Of a stretch of DNA of 64,000 bases, positions 51,004 through 59,192 are shown piece by piece. Made by a program: the position numbers and the translations under genes. Origin of the DNA: Rufibacter sediminis (GTDB lineage: Bacteria > Bacteroidota > Bacteroidia > Cytophagales > Hymenobacteraceae); contig NZ_JACOAF010000026.1 of the NCBI RefSeq assembly GCF_014269285.1, positions 53,453 to 117,452 on the forward strand, given 5' to 3'. Position 1 is the first letter of the stretch, and each line of letters starts with the position of its first letter. The notes beneath the pieces were generated by a model. That model saw only the letters and a list, made by a program, of their open reading frames with translations, had not been told where the DNA came from and made no database searches.

Positions 51004-52929
51004 TTAAAGAATCTGCAATTCTATCCGGCGGTTGAGCTGGCGGTTTTCCTCGGAGGTGTTGGGCGCGGCCGGCTGAGAAGGTCCGTAGCCTTTGGCCTGG
51101 AAGATGGAGGCCGGTGCCCCTTTGGAGACCAGGTACTTCACCACGGCTTTGGCGCGGGCTTCGGAGAGTTTCTGGTTCGCGGCGGCTTGGCCTACGTTAT
51201 CGGTGTGGCCGGCTATTTCCACCTGAATTTTAGGATTCGCCTTGAGAAACTGGAATAGCTTATCCAATTCGGTCTGCGATTCAGGGCGCAGGTCTGCTTT
51301 GCCGGTGTCAAAGAAAAGGTTGCTCAGCACGGCTTTCGCACCCTTGTTTAAAGGCTGCAGATAGAAATCAAGCGCCAGCGGAGCGCTGGTAGAACTAGCC
51401 GAGATATGCCGGCTTTCCAGCACGTGCCCCGGCGCGGTGACATACAGCGCGTAACGTTGCTTCTGGTTCACTACGATGGTGTATTCGCCGGAGGCTTTGT
51501 CTGAGCTCACCTGCTGCGAAATTACGCCCGCTGAGTCCAGGTCGTACACCTGCACGGTGGCTTTCAGGGGTTTTCTGGTTTGCGCGTCAAACACGCGGCC
51601 TTGGGCAAAGGACGAGATCGTTTTGCCTTTCCATACTTCCGGCACCTCAAACTGCAGCAGCGCCACCTCTACTTTCCCGCCGCTACCCGCTTGGCCGGAG
51701 TAATAGCCGGTTTTGTTATCGGGGGAAATAAAAATGGAGCTTTCGTCACGGTGGGTATTCAGGGGATAGCCCATGTTCTCGGGCGTGCCCCAGCCGTTTT
51801 TCTCCCGGTTTGCCTTAAACAGGTCCAAACCACCCATGCCCGGCAACCCGTCGGTGGCATAATAGAGGGTGTTGCCGCTGGCGTGCAGAAAGGGAGAGTT
51901 TTCGCGCCCCGGGGTATTGACTTTCGGGCCTAGGTTTACGGGAATTCTCCAGGTGCCGTCTTCCTGTTGCTGGGTCATCCAGAGGTCTTCGCCTCCTTGC
52001 CCGCCTTTGCGGTTCGAGGCGAAGTAAATGGTGCGGCCATCGGCCGAAAGGCTGGGCTGGGAATCCCAGGAGCTGGTATTCACGTTGCGGCCCATGTTCT
52101 TGGGTTTGCTCCACTCGTTTCCTTCGCGGTAGCTGATGTACAGGTCACAGGAGCCGTAGGAGTCTTGCCGGTTACAGGAAGTAAAGACCAGCACCCGGCC
52201 GTCGCCAGATAGAGAGGCGGCTCCCTCGTTCAGTTCCGTGTTGATTGCCTCAGAGACGGAAACCGGTGCTTGCCACTGCCCATCCTTGCGCGAAGCCAGG
52301 TACAGGTTTTCATCGTCTAGGGGTCCGCTCCCGTTGCGGGCGGTGAACAGCAGCGCCTGCTGGTCGGTGGTGAGCACCGGCGAGTACTGCAACCCGAACA
52401 TGTTCACCTTTTCCCCCAGCGGTTGCGGGTTGAAGTTCACCGGATTGGCCATGGCCTTTTGGGCGAACGTAGCGTTTACCAGCTGCTGATTGGCTCGTTG
52501 GGCCTGCCGGCTGTTTTTCTTCCCGTACTGGAGGTATTTCTGGTAAAAGGTGGAGGCCTGGTCGTACTGACCGCGGGCGAAGGCCAATTCGGCGTAATTG
52601 TAATAATCCGCGGAGCGGCCGGGTTTGTCCGGCATCTTAGACAGCCCCCGGCGGTAGAACTGATACGCTTCTTCTTCTTTCTGCAAGATCCGGTATAAGC
52701 CCGCCGCCTCTACATACGCTTCGCCGAAGGTGGTATCGCGCTTCACGGCCTCCTGGAACAGCTCCAACGCTTTCTCAAAATTCCTTCCCTGGATGTTCTT
52801 AATTCCCTCGTCAAAAGCGCTTTGCGCCTTCTTATTGGAAGAACCACCTGAGGAAATTTGGGCCATCACCGGACTGGCTGCGAGCAAAAAAGCCAGCAGG
52901 AGAAGTGGAAGAAGCGGGAGACGCTGCAT
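51004..52929 (-). CDS. OmpA-family protein with TPR and PD40 propeller
   Basis: 641 residues. Signal peptide ending VMAQ; TPR-like helices (about 35-150: FDEGIKNIQGRNFEKALELFQEAVKRD, AYVEAAGLYRILQKEEEAYQFYRRGL); PD40/WD40-like beta-propeller (LQYSPVLTTDQQALLFTA, PSLSADGRTIYFASNRKGGQGGEDLW, ENSPFLHASGNTLYYATDGLPGMGGLDLF); a carboxypeptidase-regulatory-like domain; and a C-terminal OmpA peptidoglycan-binding domain (NLFFDTGKADLRPES, EIAGHTDNVG, LSEARAKAVVKYL). Architecture close to PorE of the type IX secretion apparatus. The queE gene ends 3 bp upstream, so they share a transcript. Confidence 0.9.
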   Translation of the reverse strand: MQRLPLLPLLLLAFLLAASPVMAQISSGGSSNKKAQSAFDEGIKNIQGRNFEKALELFQEAVKRDTTFGEAYVEAAGLYRILQKEEEAYQFYRRGLSKMPDKPGRSADYYNYAELAFARGQYDQASTFYQKYLQYGKKNSRQAQRANQQLVNATFAQKAMANPVNFNPQPLGEKVNMFGLQYSPVLTTDQQALLFTARNGSGPLDDENLYLASRKDGQWQAPVSVSEAINTELNEGAASLSGDGRVLVFTSCNRQDSYGSCDLYISYREGNEWSKPKNMGRNVNTSSWDSQPSLSADGRTIYFASNRKGGQGGEDLWMTQQQEDGTWRIPVNLGPKVNTPGRENSPFLHASGNTLYYATDGLPGMGGLDLFKANREKNGWGTPENMGYPLNTHRDESSIFISPDNKTGYYSGQAGSGGKVEVALLQFEVPEVWKGKTISSFAQGRVFDAQTRKPLKATVQVYDLDSAGVISQQVSSDKASGEYTIVVNQKQRYALYVTAPGHVLESRHISASSTSAPLALDFYLQPLNKGAKAVLSNLFFDTGKADLRPESQTELDKLFQFLKANPKIQVEIAGHTDNVGQAAANQKLSEARAKAVVKYLVSKGAPASIFQAKGYGPSQPAAPNTSEENRQLNRRIELQIL

Positions 52930-52932
52930 GGG

Positions 52933-53586
52933 TTAGGGGATATTCAGGAATTTATGGGTTTGCAGGGAAATGCGCCATTTGGGGTTGTTTTTCACATACT
53001 CCACTATAAGCGGCATCATCTGATCGGCTTTGCTCCACTCGGGTTGCAGGTACAGGCGCGTTTCAGGGCCCACCTGGGCAGCGTGTTCCTCAGCCCAGGC
53101 GAAATCACTTTTGTTGAACACAATGACCTTCAACTCCCCGGCATGCTGCTGTACGCTGGGCTGCGGCCCCTTGAATTTCTTAGGAGACAAGCAAATCCAG
53201 TCCCATTGCCCGCTCAATGGATACGCGCCCGACGTTTCAATGAACGTCTGGATGCCGCGCTTCTGCAGTTCTGAGGTGAGGTAATCCAGGTTATAGATCA
53301 AAGGCTCGCCGCCCGTCACCACCACGGCTTTGCCGGGATACTGTTCGGCCTGCTGCACAATCCAGTCAGTGTCGGTGAGCGGGTGCAGGTTGGCATCCCA
53401 GGACTCTTTCACATCGCACCAGTGGCATCCCACGTCACAACCGCCCAGCCGGATAAAGTAGGCGGCTTTGCCGGTGTGGTACCCTTCGCCCTGAATGGTG
53501 TAGAAATGTTCCATCAAGGGCAGTTTGGTGCCATCTTTGGGTACGGTGTGCACGGAGGCAATTTTTATATCGAATGAAGCTTCCAA
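52933..53586 (-). CDS. queE: 7-carboxy-7-deazaguanine synthase
   Basis: 217 residues. Radical-SAM enzyme of queuosine precursor synthesis. Fe-S ligands C50, C54 and C57 in GGCDVGCHWCDVKESW, substrate region FYTIQGEGYHTGKAAYFIRLGG, the GGEP motif in VVTGGEPLIYN, and IETSGAYPL. Converts 6-carboxytetrahydropterin to 7-carboxy-7-deazaguanine. queC and queD are not nearby. Its stop is 3 bp before the OmpA-like gene, an unrelated envelope protein. No preQ1 riboswitch was recognised upstream. Confidence 0.94.
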   Translation of the reverse strand: MEASFDIKIASVHTVPKDGTKLPLMEHFYTIQGEGYHTGKAAYFIRLGGCDVGCHWCDVKESWDANLHPLTDTDWIVQQAEQYPGKAVVVTGGEPLIYNLDYLTSELQKRGIQTFIETSGAYPLSGQWDWICLSPKKFKGPQPSVQQHAGELKVIVFNKSDFAWAEEHAAQVGPETRLYLQPEWSKADQMMPLIVEYVKNNPKWRISLQTHKFLNIP

Positions 53587-53605
53587 TTTCTCTAAATAAA
53601 CTGAC

Positions 53606-53645
53606 CCGTTTTACGGCTGGTTTCTCTAAAACACCGCCACAACGG
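53606..53645. repeat. GTTT-palindrome repeat, copy 26
   Basis: CCGTTTTACGGC and CCGCCACAACGG around TGGTTTCTCTAAAACA; upstream of queE. Confidence 0.6.
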
Positions 53646-53856
53646 AAAATATTGTAGTACTGCAACATGCATTCACCGTGATAAGTTGCCGCCGAGACGG
53701 GCTTTCACGGTAATGCGCCTGTTGGGCGGTGCAAAGTTAACCATTCCTGACCAGAAAGCGCAGAACGCCTTTTCAGCCCGCCTCTCTCTGGCTCATTAAA
53801 AAATTTCCACTGTTTCTGTTTGTTCTCTGAATATTTTTCAGATATTGCCGGCACCA

Positions 53857-53979
53857 ATGGCAAAAACTCACAACATAGCAACCCCGGTACTTTCTTCTTC
53901 CCAGGAAGAAACGGCTACTGTTGTTTTTGCAATTTCCGTTGCTACGACTATTATTACGATTACCCCTCCGGGGGTATAG
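53857..53979 (+). CDS. Thr/Ile-rich leader peptide of the thr operon
   Basis: A 40-codon ORF (TAG at 53977) whose end reads ATTIITITPPGV: in the last 12 residues there are four Thr and three Ile codons, and four more Thr lie upstream. This mirrors ThrL of E. coli, whose Thr/Ile run senses charged tRNAs. It lies 102 bp before the aspartokinase start with a terminator-like hairpin between. Inference: attenuation by Thr and Ile, which fits since Thr is the Ile precursor. Translation is not proven, and the antiterminator is not obvious. Confidence 0.75.
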   Translation: MAKTHNIATPVLSSSQEETATVVFAISVATTIITITPPGV

Positions 53980-54002
53980 CAACACATATCGTCCGTTCTC
54001 AT

Positions 54003-54025
54003 GGCCAAATCCTATTTGGCCTTTT
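54003..54025 (+). terminator. Candidate attenuator terminator before the thr operon
   Basis: GGCCAAAT (54003-54010), loop CCT, ATTTGGCC (54014-54021), then TTTT: a perfect 8-bp stem with a short T run, 24 bp after the leader stop codon. A second dyad, GTTGCTA (53938-53944) with TAGCAAC (53977-53983), spans the Thr/Ile codons and could be the alternative structure, but its link to the terminator is unclear. Confidence 0.6.
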
Positions 54026-54081
54026 CGGCCTACGGCCAGAATCCATCGTACTACTTATCGTTTCCCTTAACGCCTGAACCC

Positions 54082-55488
54082 ATGCTGGTTTTGAAATTTG
54101 GAGGCACCTCTGTGGCCAATGCAGACGCCATCCGTCAATTGATCTCCATTCTCCTGGAGAAAAAGCAACCCCGGATGCTGGTGGTGGTTTCCGCCATGTC
54201 CAAAGTCACGGATACTTTGATTAGCCTTTACCAGAAGGCTGCGGCCCATGATGTCACGTACCTGGACCTGCTCACCCAACTGGAAACCAAACACATGGAA
54301 GCCATTGAGCAATTGGTGCCCATGAGCCAGCAAATTGACATCAAAGGCCGCATCAAGATGATTTTCCGGGAACTGGAGGACGTTTGCCGCGGCGTGTACC
54401 TGCTGGATGAACTGAGTGACGGCACCAAAGCCCGCGTGATGGCCTACGGTGAACGCCTGTCCTCAGAGATTGTCTCAGTGGCATTCCAGCACCACCAGCT
54501 GCCTAACACCCTGGTAGACAGCCGCGACTACATCCAAACCGACAACAACTACCTGAACGCGAAAGTCAATCTGAAAGCCACGTACGCGCTCATGCAGGAG
54601 AACCTTCCGCAGGCGAATCTCATTGTCGCGCCCGGTTTCATCTCCCGCTCCGCCGATGGCAAAACCACGGTCTTAGGCCGCGGCGGGTCTGATTACACGG
54701 CTTCTCTCTACGCCGCCGCCTTACAGGCTGATTTGCTGGAGATCTGGTCAGACGTGGACGGCATGTACACCACCGACCCGCGCAAAGCCGCCGCCGCTTA
54801 CTCCATTGAAGAATTGAGCTACGAGGAAGCCATGGAACTGGCCTATTTCGGGGCGAAGGTGCTGTACCCGCCCACCATCGCTCCGTTGGTGGCCGCCAAA
54901 ATTCCGCTGGTGCTCAAGAACACCTTCAACCCCGGGCACAAAGGCACGCTGATATCTGCCAACCCTGCTCCCAGTCCCCAGAACGTGAAAGGAATTTCCT
55001 GCATAGATCACATTGCCGTACTGACGGTGAGCGGCAGCGGCATGGTGGGCGTGCCCGGTGTGGCCATGCGGTTGTTCAAAGCCGTGGCCGTGGAGTGTAT
55101 CAACATTTACTTCATCACGCAGTCGTCCTCAGAGCAGAGCATCACCATCGGGTTGGCCGAAGTGGACGGGGAAAAAGCAGTGCAGGCCATCTCCCAGGAA
55201 TTTGCCGAGGACATCAATCAGCAGCTACTGAACCCGGTGAGCCTGGAAACGCCCATGAGCATTGTGGCTATTGTGGGCAACGGCATGATTCAGCAACCGG
55301 GCATCGCCGGGAAAGCCTTTTCGTTGCTGGGCGATCATCGCATCAACATCAGGGCCATTGCCCAAGGCGCCACGGAACGGATTATTTCCGTGGTTTTGAA
55401 CACCAACGATGCGCACCGCGCCGTGAACCTGCTCCACGACCACTTCTTTGTAACTGTCCCAGAATCCTCAGCGGCCCCGGTGGCCTAA
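54082..55488 (+). CDS. Aspartate kinase (monofunctional, ThrA/AK-I type)
   Basis: 468 residues. Kinase domain: MLVLKFGGTSVANADAI (start typical of the family), LLDELSDGTKARVMAYGERLSSEIVS, VAPGFISRSADGKTTVLGRGGSDYTASLYAAAL, then two ACT domains (ISCIDHIAVLTVSGSGMVGVPGVAMRLF; SIVAIVGNGMIQQPGIAGKAFSLL). Phosphorylates aspartate for threonine, lysine and methionine. The sequence resembles the N-terminal half of ThrA but lacks the homoserine dehydrogenase domain. Start set at 54082; an in-frame ATG at 54001 would place the attenuator hairpin inside the gene and add unconserved residues. Ten bp before thrB. Confidence 0.93.
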   Translation: MLVLKFGGTSVANADAIRQLISILLEKKQPRMLVVVSAMSKVTDTLISLYQKAAAHDVTYLDLLTQLETKHMEAIEQLVPMSQQIDIKGRIKMIFRELEDVCRGVYLLDELSDGTKARVMAYGERLSSEIVSVAFQHHQLPNTLVDSRDYIQTDNNYLNAKVNLKATYALMQENLPQANLIVAPGFISRSADGKTTVLGRGGSDYTASLYAAALQADLLEIWSDVDGMYTTDPRKAAAAYSIEELSYEEAMELAYFGAKVLYPPTIAPLVAAKIPLVLKNTFNPGHKGTLISANPAPSPQNVKGISCIDHIAVLTVSGSGMVGVPGVAMRLFKAVAVECINIYFITQSSSEQSITIGLAEVDGEKAVQAISQEFAEDINQQLLNPVSLETPMSIVAIVGNGMIQQPGIAGKAFSLLGDHRINIRAIAQGATERIISVVLNTNDAHRAVNLLHDHFFVTVPESSAAPVA

Positions 55489-55498
55489 CCCCCTATTT

Positions 55499-56464
55499 AT
55501 GGAGAACAACGATTTTGTCAAAGCCTACGCCCCGGCTACTGTGGCCAACGTCTGCTGTGGTTTTGACGTGCTCGGGTTTGCGCTTGACCAGCCCGGCGAT
55601 GAAGTATGGGCCCGGAAAACCGAGCAGCCCGGCATCACCATTTCCGCCATTCACGGAATTGACGGACTTTCCGTAAATCCCGCTGAAAACGTGATTGGCG
55701 TGGTAGCCCAGAAGATGTTGGAGGCGCTGCAAGTCACCCACGGTCTGGAGTTGCAGCTTCACAAAGGAATGCCCGTAGGCAGCGGCCTGGGCAGCAGCGC
55801 AGCCAGCTCGGCCGCCGCCGCGTTCGCGGTGAATGAGCTGTTGGGCTCACCCTTCACAGTTCAGGAGTTAGTGGTGTATGCCATGGAAGGCGAACGCAAA
55901 GCCTCGGGCTCCGCGCACGCCGATAACGTGGCCCCTTCCCTGCTGGGCGGTTTTGTGCTGGTGCGTGATTACGAGCCGTTGGACGTGGTACCGTTGGGCG
56001 TGCCGCTGGAGTTGTATTGCACCATTCTGTATCCGCAGATAGAACTGAAAACCTCGCTTTCCCGCAGTATTCTCAAGCAGGAAATTCCGTTGAAGAAAGG
56101 CATTCGGCAGTGGGGGAACCTGGCGGGTTTAATGGCCGGTTTACTTAAAAAGGACTATAACCTCATCAGCCGCAGTCTGCACGATGAAATTTTCGAGCCG
56201 GAGCGCTCCGTGCTGATTCCCTTGTTCAAGCAAGTGAAAGAAGCCGCTTTGCAGGCGGGAGCCTTAGGGGCCGGTATCTCGGGTTCCGGCCCTTCTATTT
56301 TTGCCTTATCCGCTAGCCAAGAACAGGCGTATGCCGTAAGACAAGCCATGGAAGCGGTGTACGCAGGCAGCGGCATCGACACGAAAACGTATGTAGCACA
56401 GGTGCCGGAACAAGGTGTTCGCCTGGTGGCACCCTCAACCATTCAACCCGCACTTCCCCTATGA
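55499..56464 (+). CDS. thrB: Homoserine kinase
   Basis: 321 residues, GHMP kinase. N-terminal FVKAYAPATVANVCCGFDVLGFALD, the ATP-binding PVGSGLGSSAASSAAAAFAVNELL, and ISGSGPSIFALS near the C-terminus. Phosphorylates homoserine for threonine synthase. Within a compact thr operon: 10 bp after the aspartokinase gene and overlapping thrC by 4 bp (ATGA). Confidence 0.95.
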   Translation: MENNDFVKAYAPATVANVCCGFDVLGFALDQPGDEVWARKTEQPGITISAIHGIDGLSVNPAENVIGVVAQKMLEALQVTHGLELQLHKGMPVGSGLGSSAASSAAAAFAVNELLGSPFTVQELVVYAMEGERKASGSAHADNVAPSLLGGFVLVRDYEPLDVVPLGVPLELYCTILYPQIELKTSLSRSILKQEIPLKKGIRQWGNLAGLMAGLLKKDYNLISRSLHDEIFEPERSVLIPLFKQVKEAALQAGALGAGISGSGPSIFALSASQEQAYAVRQAMEAVYAGSGIDTKTYVAQVPEQGVRLVAPSTIQPALPL

Positions 56465-57780
56465 ACTACTATAGCACCAACGATTACTCTTCGGAGATGA
56501 GTTTCAAGGAAGCCGTTATCACAGGCCTACCGAAGGACAAAGGACTCTTCTTCCCGCGGGAGATTCCCACCTTGGGCGAAGACTTTTTTGAGTCGCTCCC
56601 CTCCCTCACCCTGCCCGAGATTGCCTTTGAAGTGCTGCAACCGTACGTCAGCCCAGATATTTCGCCCGAGGAACTCCGCAAAATTTGCGGTGAGGTGTTC
56701 CACTTCCCTATTCCATTGGTGGAGGTAGAAAAAGATATCTACGCCCTAGAGCTCTTCCACGGACCTACCTGCGCCTTCAAAGATGTAGGGGCTCGGTTTA
56801 TGTCGCGCTGCCTGCAATTGTTTGCGGAGCCGGACCGACCGGTGACGGTGCTGGTAGCCACCTCCGGCGATACGGGTAGTGCCGTAGCCAACGGTTTCCT
56901 GGGCCTGGACAACATTGATGTGGTGGTGGTGTATCCGCAGCAGGGCGTGAGCGAAATCCAGGAGATGCAGTTCACCACGCTGGGCCAGAACACCAGCGCC
57001 GTGGGCATTGAAGGCACCTTTGATGATTGCCAAGCCTTGGTGAAACAGGCTTTTTCAGACGAAGAGTTAAACCAGAAGAAGAACCTGTCCTCGGCCAATT
57101 CCATCAACGTGGCGCGCTGGTTACCGCAGATGGTGTACTACTTCCACGCGTGGGGCCAATGGAAAAAGCAGCACCCCGAGGCCACTGAAATTACCATCTC
57201 CGTACCCAGCGGCAACTTCGGGAATCTGGCGGCTGGTTTGCTGGCAAAGCAAATGGGACTGCCGGTCACCTACTTCGTGGCGGCCACCAACCGCAACCGC
57301 ATGGTACCCGATTATCTGGAGACAGGTCACTACGCCCCTGCCCCTTCCATTGCGACCATTGCCAATGCCATGGACGTGGGAAACCCTAACAACTTCCCGC
57401 GCATTCAGGAGCTTTACGGGCATCATCTGGAAAACCTGCAAAAAGTAGTGAAAGGCTTCTGGGCCGATGACGAGGAAATAAAAGGCACCATCAAACTGGT
57501 ACACCAGGAGAAAGGCTACACCTTGGACCCGCACGGCGCCATCGGGTACCTGAGTTTGCGCCAGTTACTTCCGGAGCTGAAAACCCCGGGCATTTTCCTG
57601 GAAACCGCCCATCCGGCCAAATTCAAGCAAAGCATGGAAGCAGTGCTGGGTCAGGAAATAGAACTACCGGAACAGCTGCAAGCCTTTCTGGGAAAACAGA
57701 AACAAGTCACTGATTTACCCAACGACTTCGCCATTTTCAAACTGCTCCTGATGCAGGAACACAAAGAAGGAACCTTGTAA
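56461..57780 (+). CDS. thrC: Threonine synthase
   Basis: 439 residues. PLP-dependent; the Schiff-base Lys lies in HGPTCAFKDVGARFMSR, and the phosphate-binding loop region is TSGDTGSAVANGF. SVPSGNFGNLAAGLLAK and AMDVGNPNNFPR are family signatures. Converts O-phosphohomoserine to threonine. Last gene of the operon; its start overlaps thrB by ATGA. GTTT-palindrome and a strong terminator follow. Confidence 0.97.
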   Translation: MNYYSTNDYSSEMSFKEAVITGLPKDKGLFFPREIPTLGEDFFESLPSLTLPEIAFEVLQPYVSPDISPEELRKICGEVFHFPIPLVEVEKDIYALELFHGPTCAFKDVGARFMSRCLQLFAEPDRPVTVLVATSGDTGSAVANGFLGLDNIDVVVVYPQQGVSEIQEMQFTTLGQNTSAVGIEGTFDDCQALVKQAFSDEELNQKKNLSSANSINVARWLPQMVYYFHAWGQWKKQHPEATEITISVPSGNFGNLAAGLLAKQMGLPVTYFVAATNRNRMVPDYLETGHYAPAPSIATIANAMDVGNPNNFPRIQELYGHHLENLQKVVKGFWADDEEIKGTIKLVHQEKGYTLDPHGAIGYLSLRQLLPELKTPGIFLETAHPAKFKQSMEAVLGQEIELPEQLQAFLGKQKQVTDLPNDFAIFKLLLMQEHKEGTL

Positions 57781-57821
57781 AGCGTTTTGAGGCCTTTTTA
57801 CAGACAACAGCCCAAAAGCAG
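57781..57821. repeat. GTTT-palindrome repeat, copy 27
   Basis: AGCGTTTTGAGGCC to GCCCAAAAGCAG around TTTTTACAGACAACA; begins on the base after the thrC stop codon. Imperfect. Confidence 0.65.
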
Positions 57822-57822
57822 A

Positions 57823-57853
57823 AAAGCCTCATCTATAGCTTAGATGAGGCTTT
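57823..57853 (+). terminator. Intrinsic terminator of the thr operon
   Basis: AAAGCCTCATCTA (57823-57835) pairs perfectly with TAGATGAGGCTTT (57841-57853), loop TAGCT. Confidence 0.88.
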
Positions 57854-57860
57854 CCCTTTA

Positions 57861-57980
57861 TTGGCGCGAGTCTTAAGACTCGCCGAGAACCACGATTAGA
57901 GTGCGCACCTCCAGCCATGCGTAGGGAGGGAGTCTGGAGACTCCCCTCATCTTTTGGCATGAATCTGGAGACTCGCGCCA
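57861..57980. repeat. Inverted-repeat element E, GAGTCT hairpin array
   Basis: Ends TGGCGCGAGTCT (57862-57873) and AGACTCGCGCCA (57969-57980) are reverse complements. Inside are further dyads: CGAGTCTTAAGACTCG (57867-57882) and GGGAGTCTGGAGACTCCC (57928-57945). No gene. Confidence 0.8.
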
Positions 57981-58001
57981 GTAATTGGAAACGTTGCGGC
58001 T

Positions 58002-58039
58002 ACTTTAGGGCTGTTTTCGGGAAAACACCTCAAAAACGG
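58002..58039. repeat. GTTT-palindrome repeat, copy 28
   Basis: TTTAGGGCTG to CACCTCAAAAACGG around TTTTCGGGAAAA; 50 bp past the folD stop. Confidence 0.6.
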
Positions 58040-58042
58040 AGA

Positions 58043-58069
58043 AGCCTCACTTTATAGAAAGGTGAGGCT
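58043..58069 (-). terminator. Intrinsic terminator of folD
   Basis: AGCCTCAC (58043-58050) and GTGAGGCT (58062-58069) form a stem, extended inward by TTT/AAA; on the minus strand it is followed by TCTCCGTTTTT. Confidence 0.7.
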
Positions 58070-58088
58070 ACTCTGCTCCTAGGATATG

Positions 58089-58970
58089 TTACGCGTGCAC
58101 TTCTTTTTTAGCCGCCCGAAGCGTGTTCTTCAACAGCATGGAAATGGTCAAGGGACCTACGCCGCCGGGAACCGGGGTGATGTAGCTGCACTTGGGGGCC
58201 ACGTTGTCAAAGTCTACATCGCCGCGCAGGCGCCAGCCCCGTTCGCGGGTGGCATCGGTGACGCGGGTGGTGCCTACGTCAATGACCACGGCGCCTTCTT
58301 TCACCATGTCTTCGGTTATGAGGCCGGGTTTTCCGACTGCGACAATCAGGATATCGGCCTGACGGGTATGGTGCGCCAAATCTACGGTGTTGCGGTGGCA
58401 GATGGTGACGGTGGCTTCGCCGGGGATGGTGCATTTGCTCATCAAGATGCTGATGGGCGTGCCCACAATGTTGCTGCGGCCCACCACCACGCAATGTTTG
58501 CCCTTGGTCTCTATGTTGTAGCGCTCCAGCAATTGCATAATGCCGTACGGCGTGGCGGGCAGGTACGCGGGCAAACCGGCTACCATGCGGCCCACGTTCA
58601 CGGGGTGGAAACCATCTACATCTTTCTTGTAATCCAACACCTCCAGCACTTTGTTCGGGTTGATGTGCTTGGGCAGCGGCAACTGAACAATGAGGCCGTC
58701 GATGGCATCATCCTGGTTAATTTCCCTGATTTTGTCCAGCAGGGCTTCTTCTGTGATGTCGTTCTCGTAATGGAGCAGCGTTGATTCAAACCCTACGCGC
58801 TCGCAGGCCAACACTTTGTTGTTCACATACGTCATTGAACCACCGTCATGGCCTACTAGAATCGCGGCTAAGTGTGGTACCTTTCCTCCTTGTTCTTTGA
58901 TGTGGGCTACCTCGGCCGCAATCTCGCTCTGGATGGCTTCTGAGGTTTTCTTTCCGTCTAAAAGGGTCAT
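58089..58970 (-). CDS. folD: Bifunctional methylenetetrahydrofolate dehydrogenase / methenyltetrahydrofolate cyclohydrolase
   Basis: 293 residues. Signatures: [14 protein letters not shown] (catalytic Lys in Y-x3-K), [42 protein letters not shown] and [19 protein letters not shown]. Interconverts one-carbon folates in the cytosol. Start MTLLDGKK at 58970; an extension to 59066 would include unconserved residues. Minus-strand TACTTTTG (59008-59001) is a perfect -7 element 31 bp upstream. Confidence 0.96.
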   Translation of the reverse strand: MTLLDGKKTSEAIQSEIAAEVAHIKEQGGKVPHLAAILVGHDGGSMTYVNNKVLACERVGFESTLLHYENDITEEALLDKIREINQDDAIDGLIVQLPLPKHINPNKVLEVLDYKKDVDGFHPVNVGRMVAGLPAYLPATPYGIMQLLERYNIETKGKHCVVVGRSNIVGTPISILMSKCTIPGEATVTICHRNTVDLAHHTRQADILIVAVGKPGLITEDMVKEGAVVIDVGTTRVTDATRERGWRLRGDVDFDNVAPKCSYITPVPGGVGPLTISMLLKNTLRAAKKEVHA

Positions 58971-59000
58971 GGGTACTGGAATGAGAGATGATAGAAAAAG

Positions 59001-59008
59001 CAAAAGTA
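59001..59008 (-). promoter_or_regulatory. -7 promoter element of folD
   Basis: Minus-strand TACTTTTG, a TAnnTTTG match, 31 bp before the chosen ATG; it argues against the longer start. Confidence 0.5.
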
Positions 59009-59031
59009 CACGCGTTTCAGGAAAGTGCCTC

Positions 59032-59071
59032 GGGTTTTTAGAGTTATTTCCCAGAAACAAGCCCAAAACGC
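59032..59071. repeat. GTTT-palindrome repeat, copy 29
   Basis: GGGTTTTTAGAG to AAGCCCAAAACGC around TTATTTCCCAGAAAC; upstream of folD. Degenerate. Confidence 0.5.
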
Positions 59072-59128
59072 ACCCCGCCTCTTTGACCTCTGCGCGGGCG
59101 CTCTGTCAGATTGCGGTCCTGCTGAAAA

Positions 59129-59169
59129 GCAGTTAGGGCCTGATTTCTCAAAACCAGGCCCTAAACAGC
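59129..59169. repeat. GTTT-palindrome repeat, copy 30
   Basis: TTAGGGCCTG (59133-59142) and CAGGCCCTAA (59155-59164) pair perfectly, ends GC-AG/CA-GC; 23 bp past the efflux operon's last stop and probably its terminator. Confidence 0.85.
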
Positions 59170-59192
59170 ATTCTTAATCTATGGATGTTACC

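Noticed and set aside
54001..54081. ATG at 54001 as the start of aspartokinase
   Set aside because: The extension lies on the GGCCAAAT/ATTTGGCC hairpin and adds 27 residues unlike any aspartokinase; MLVLKFGGTSVAN at 54082 is the family start.
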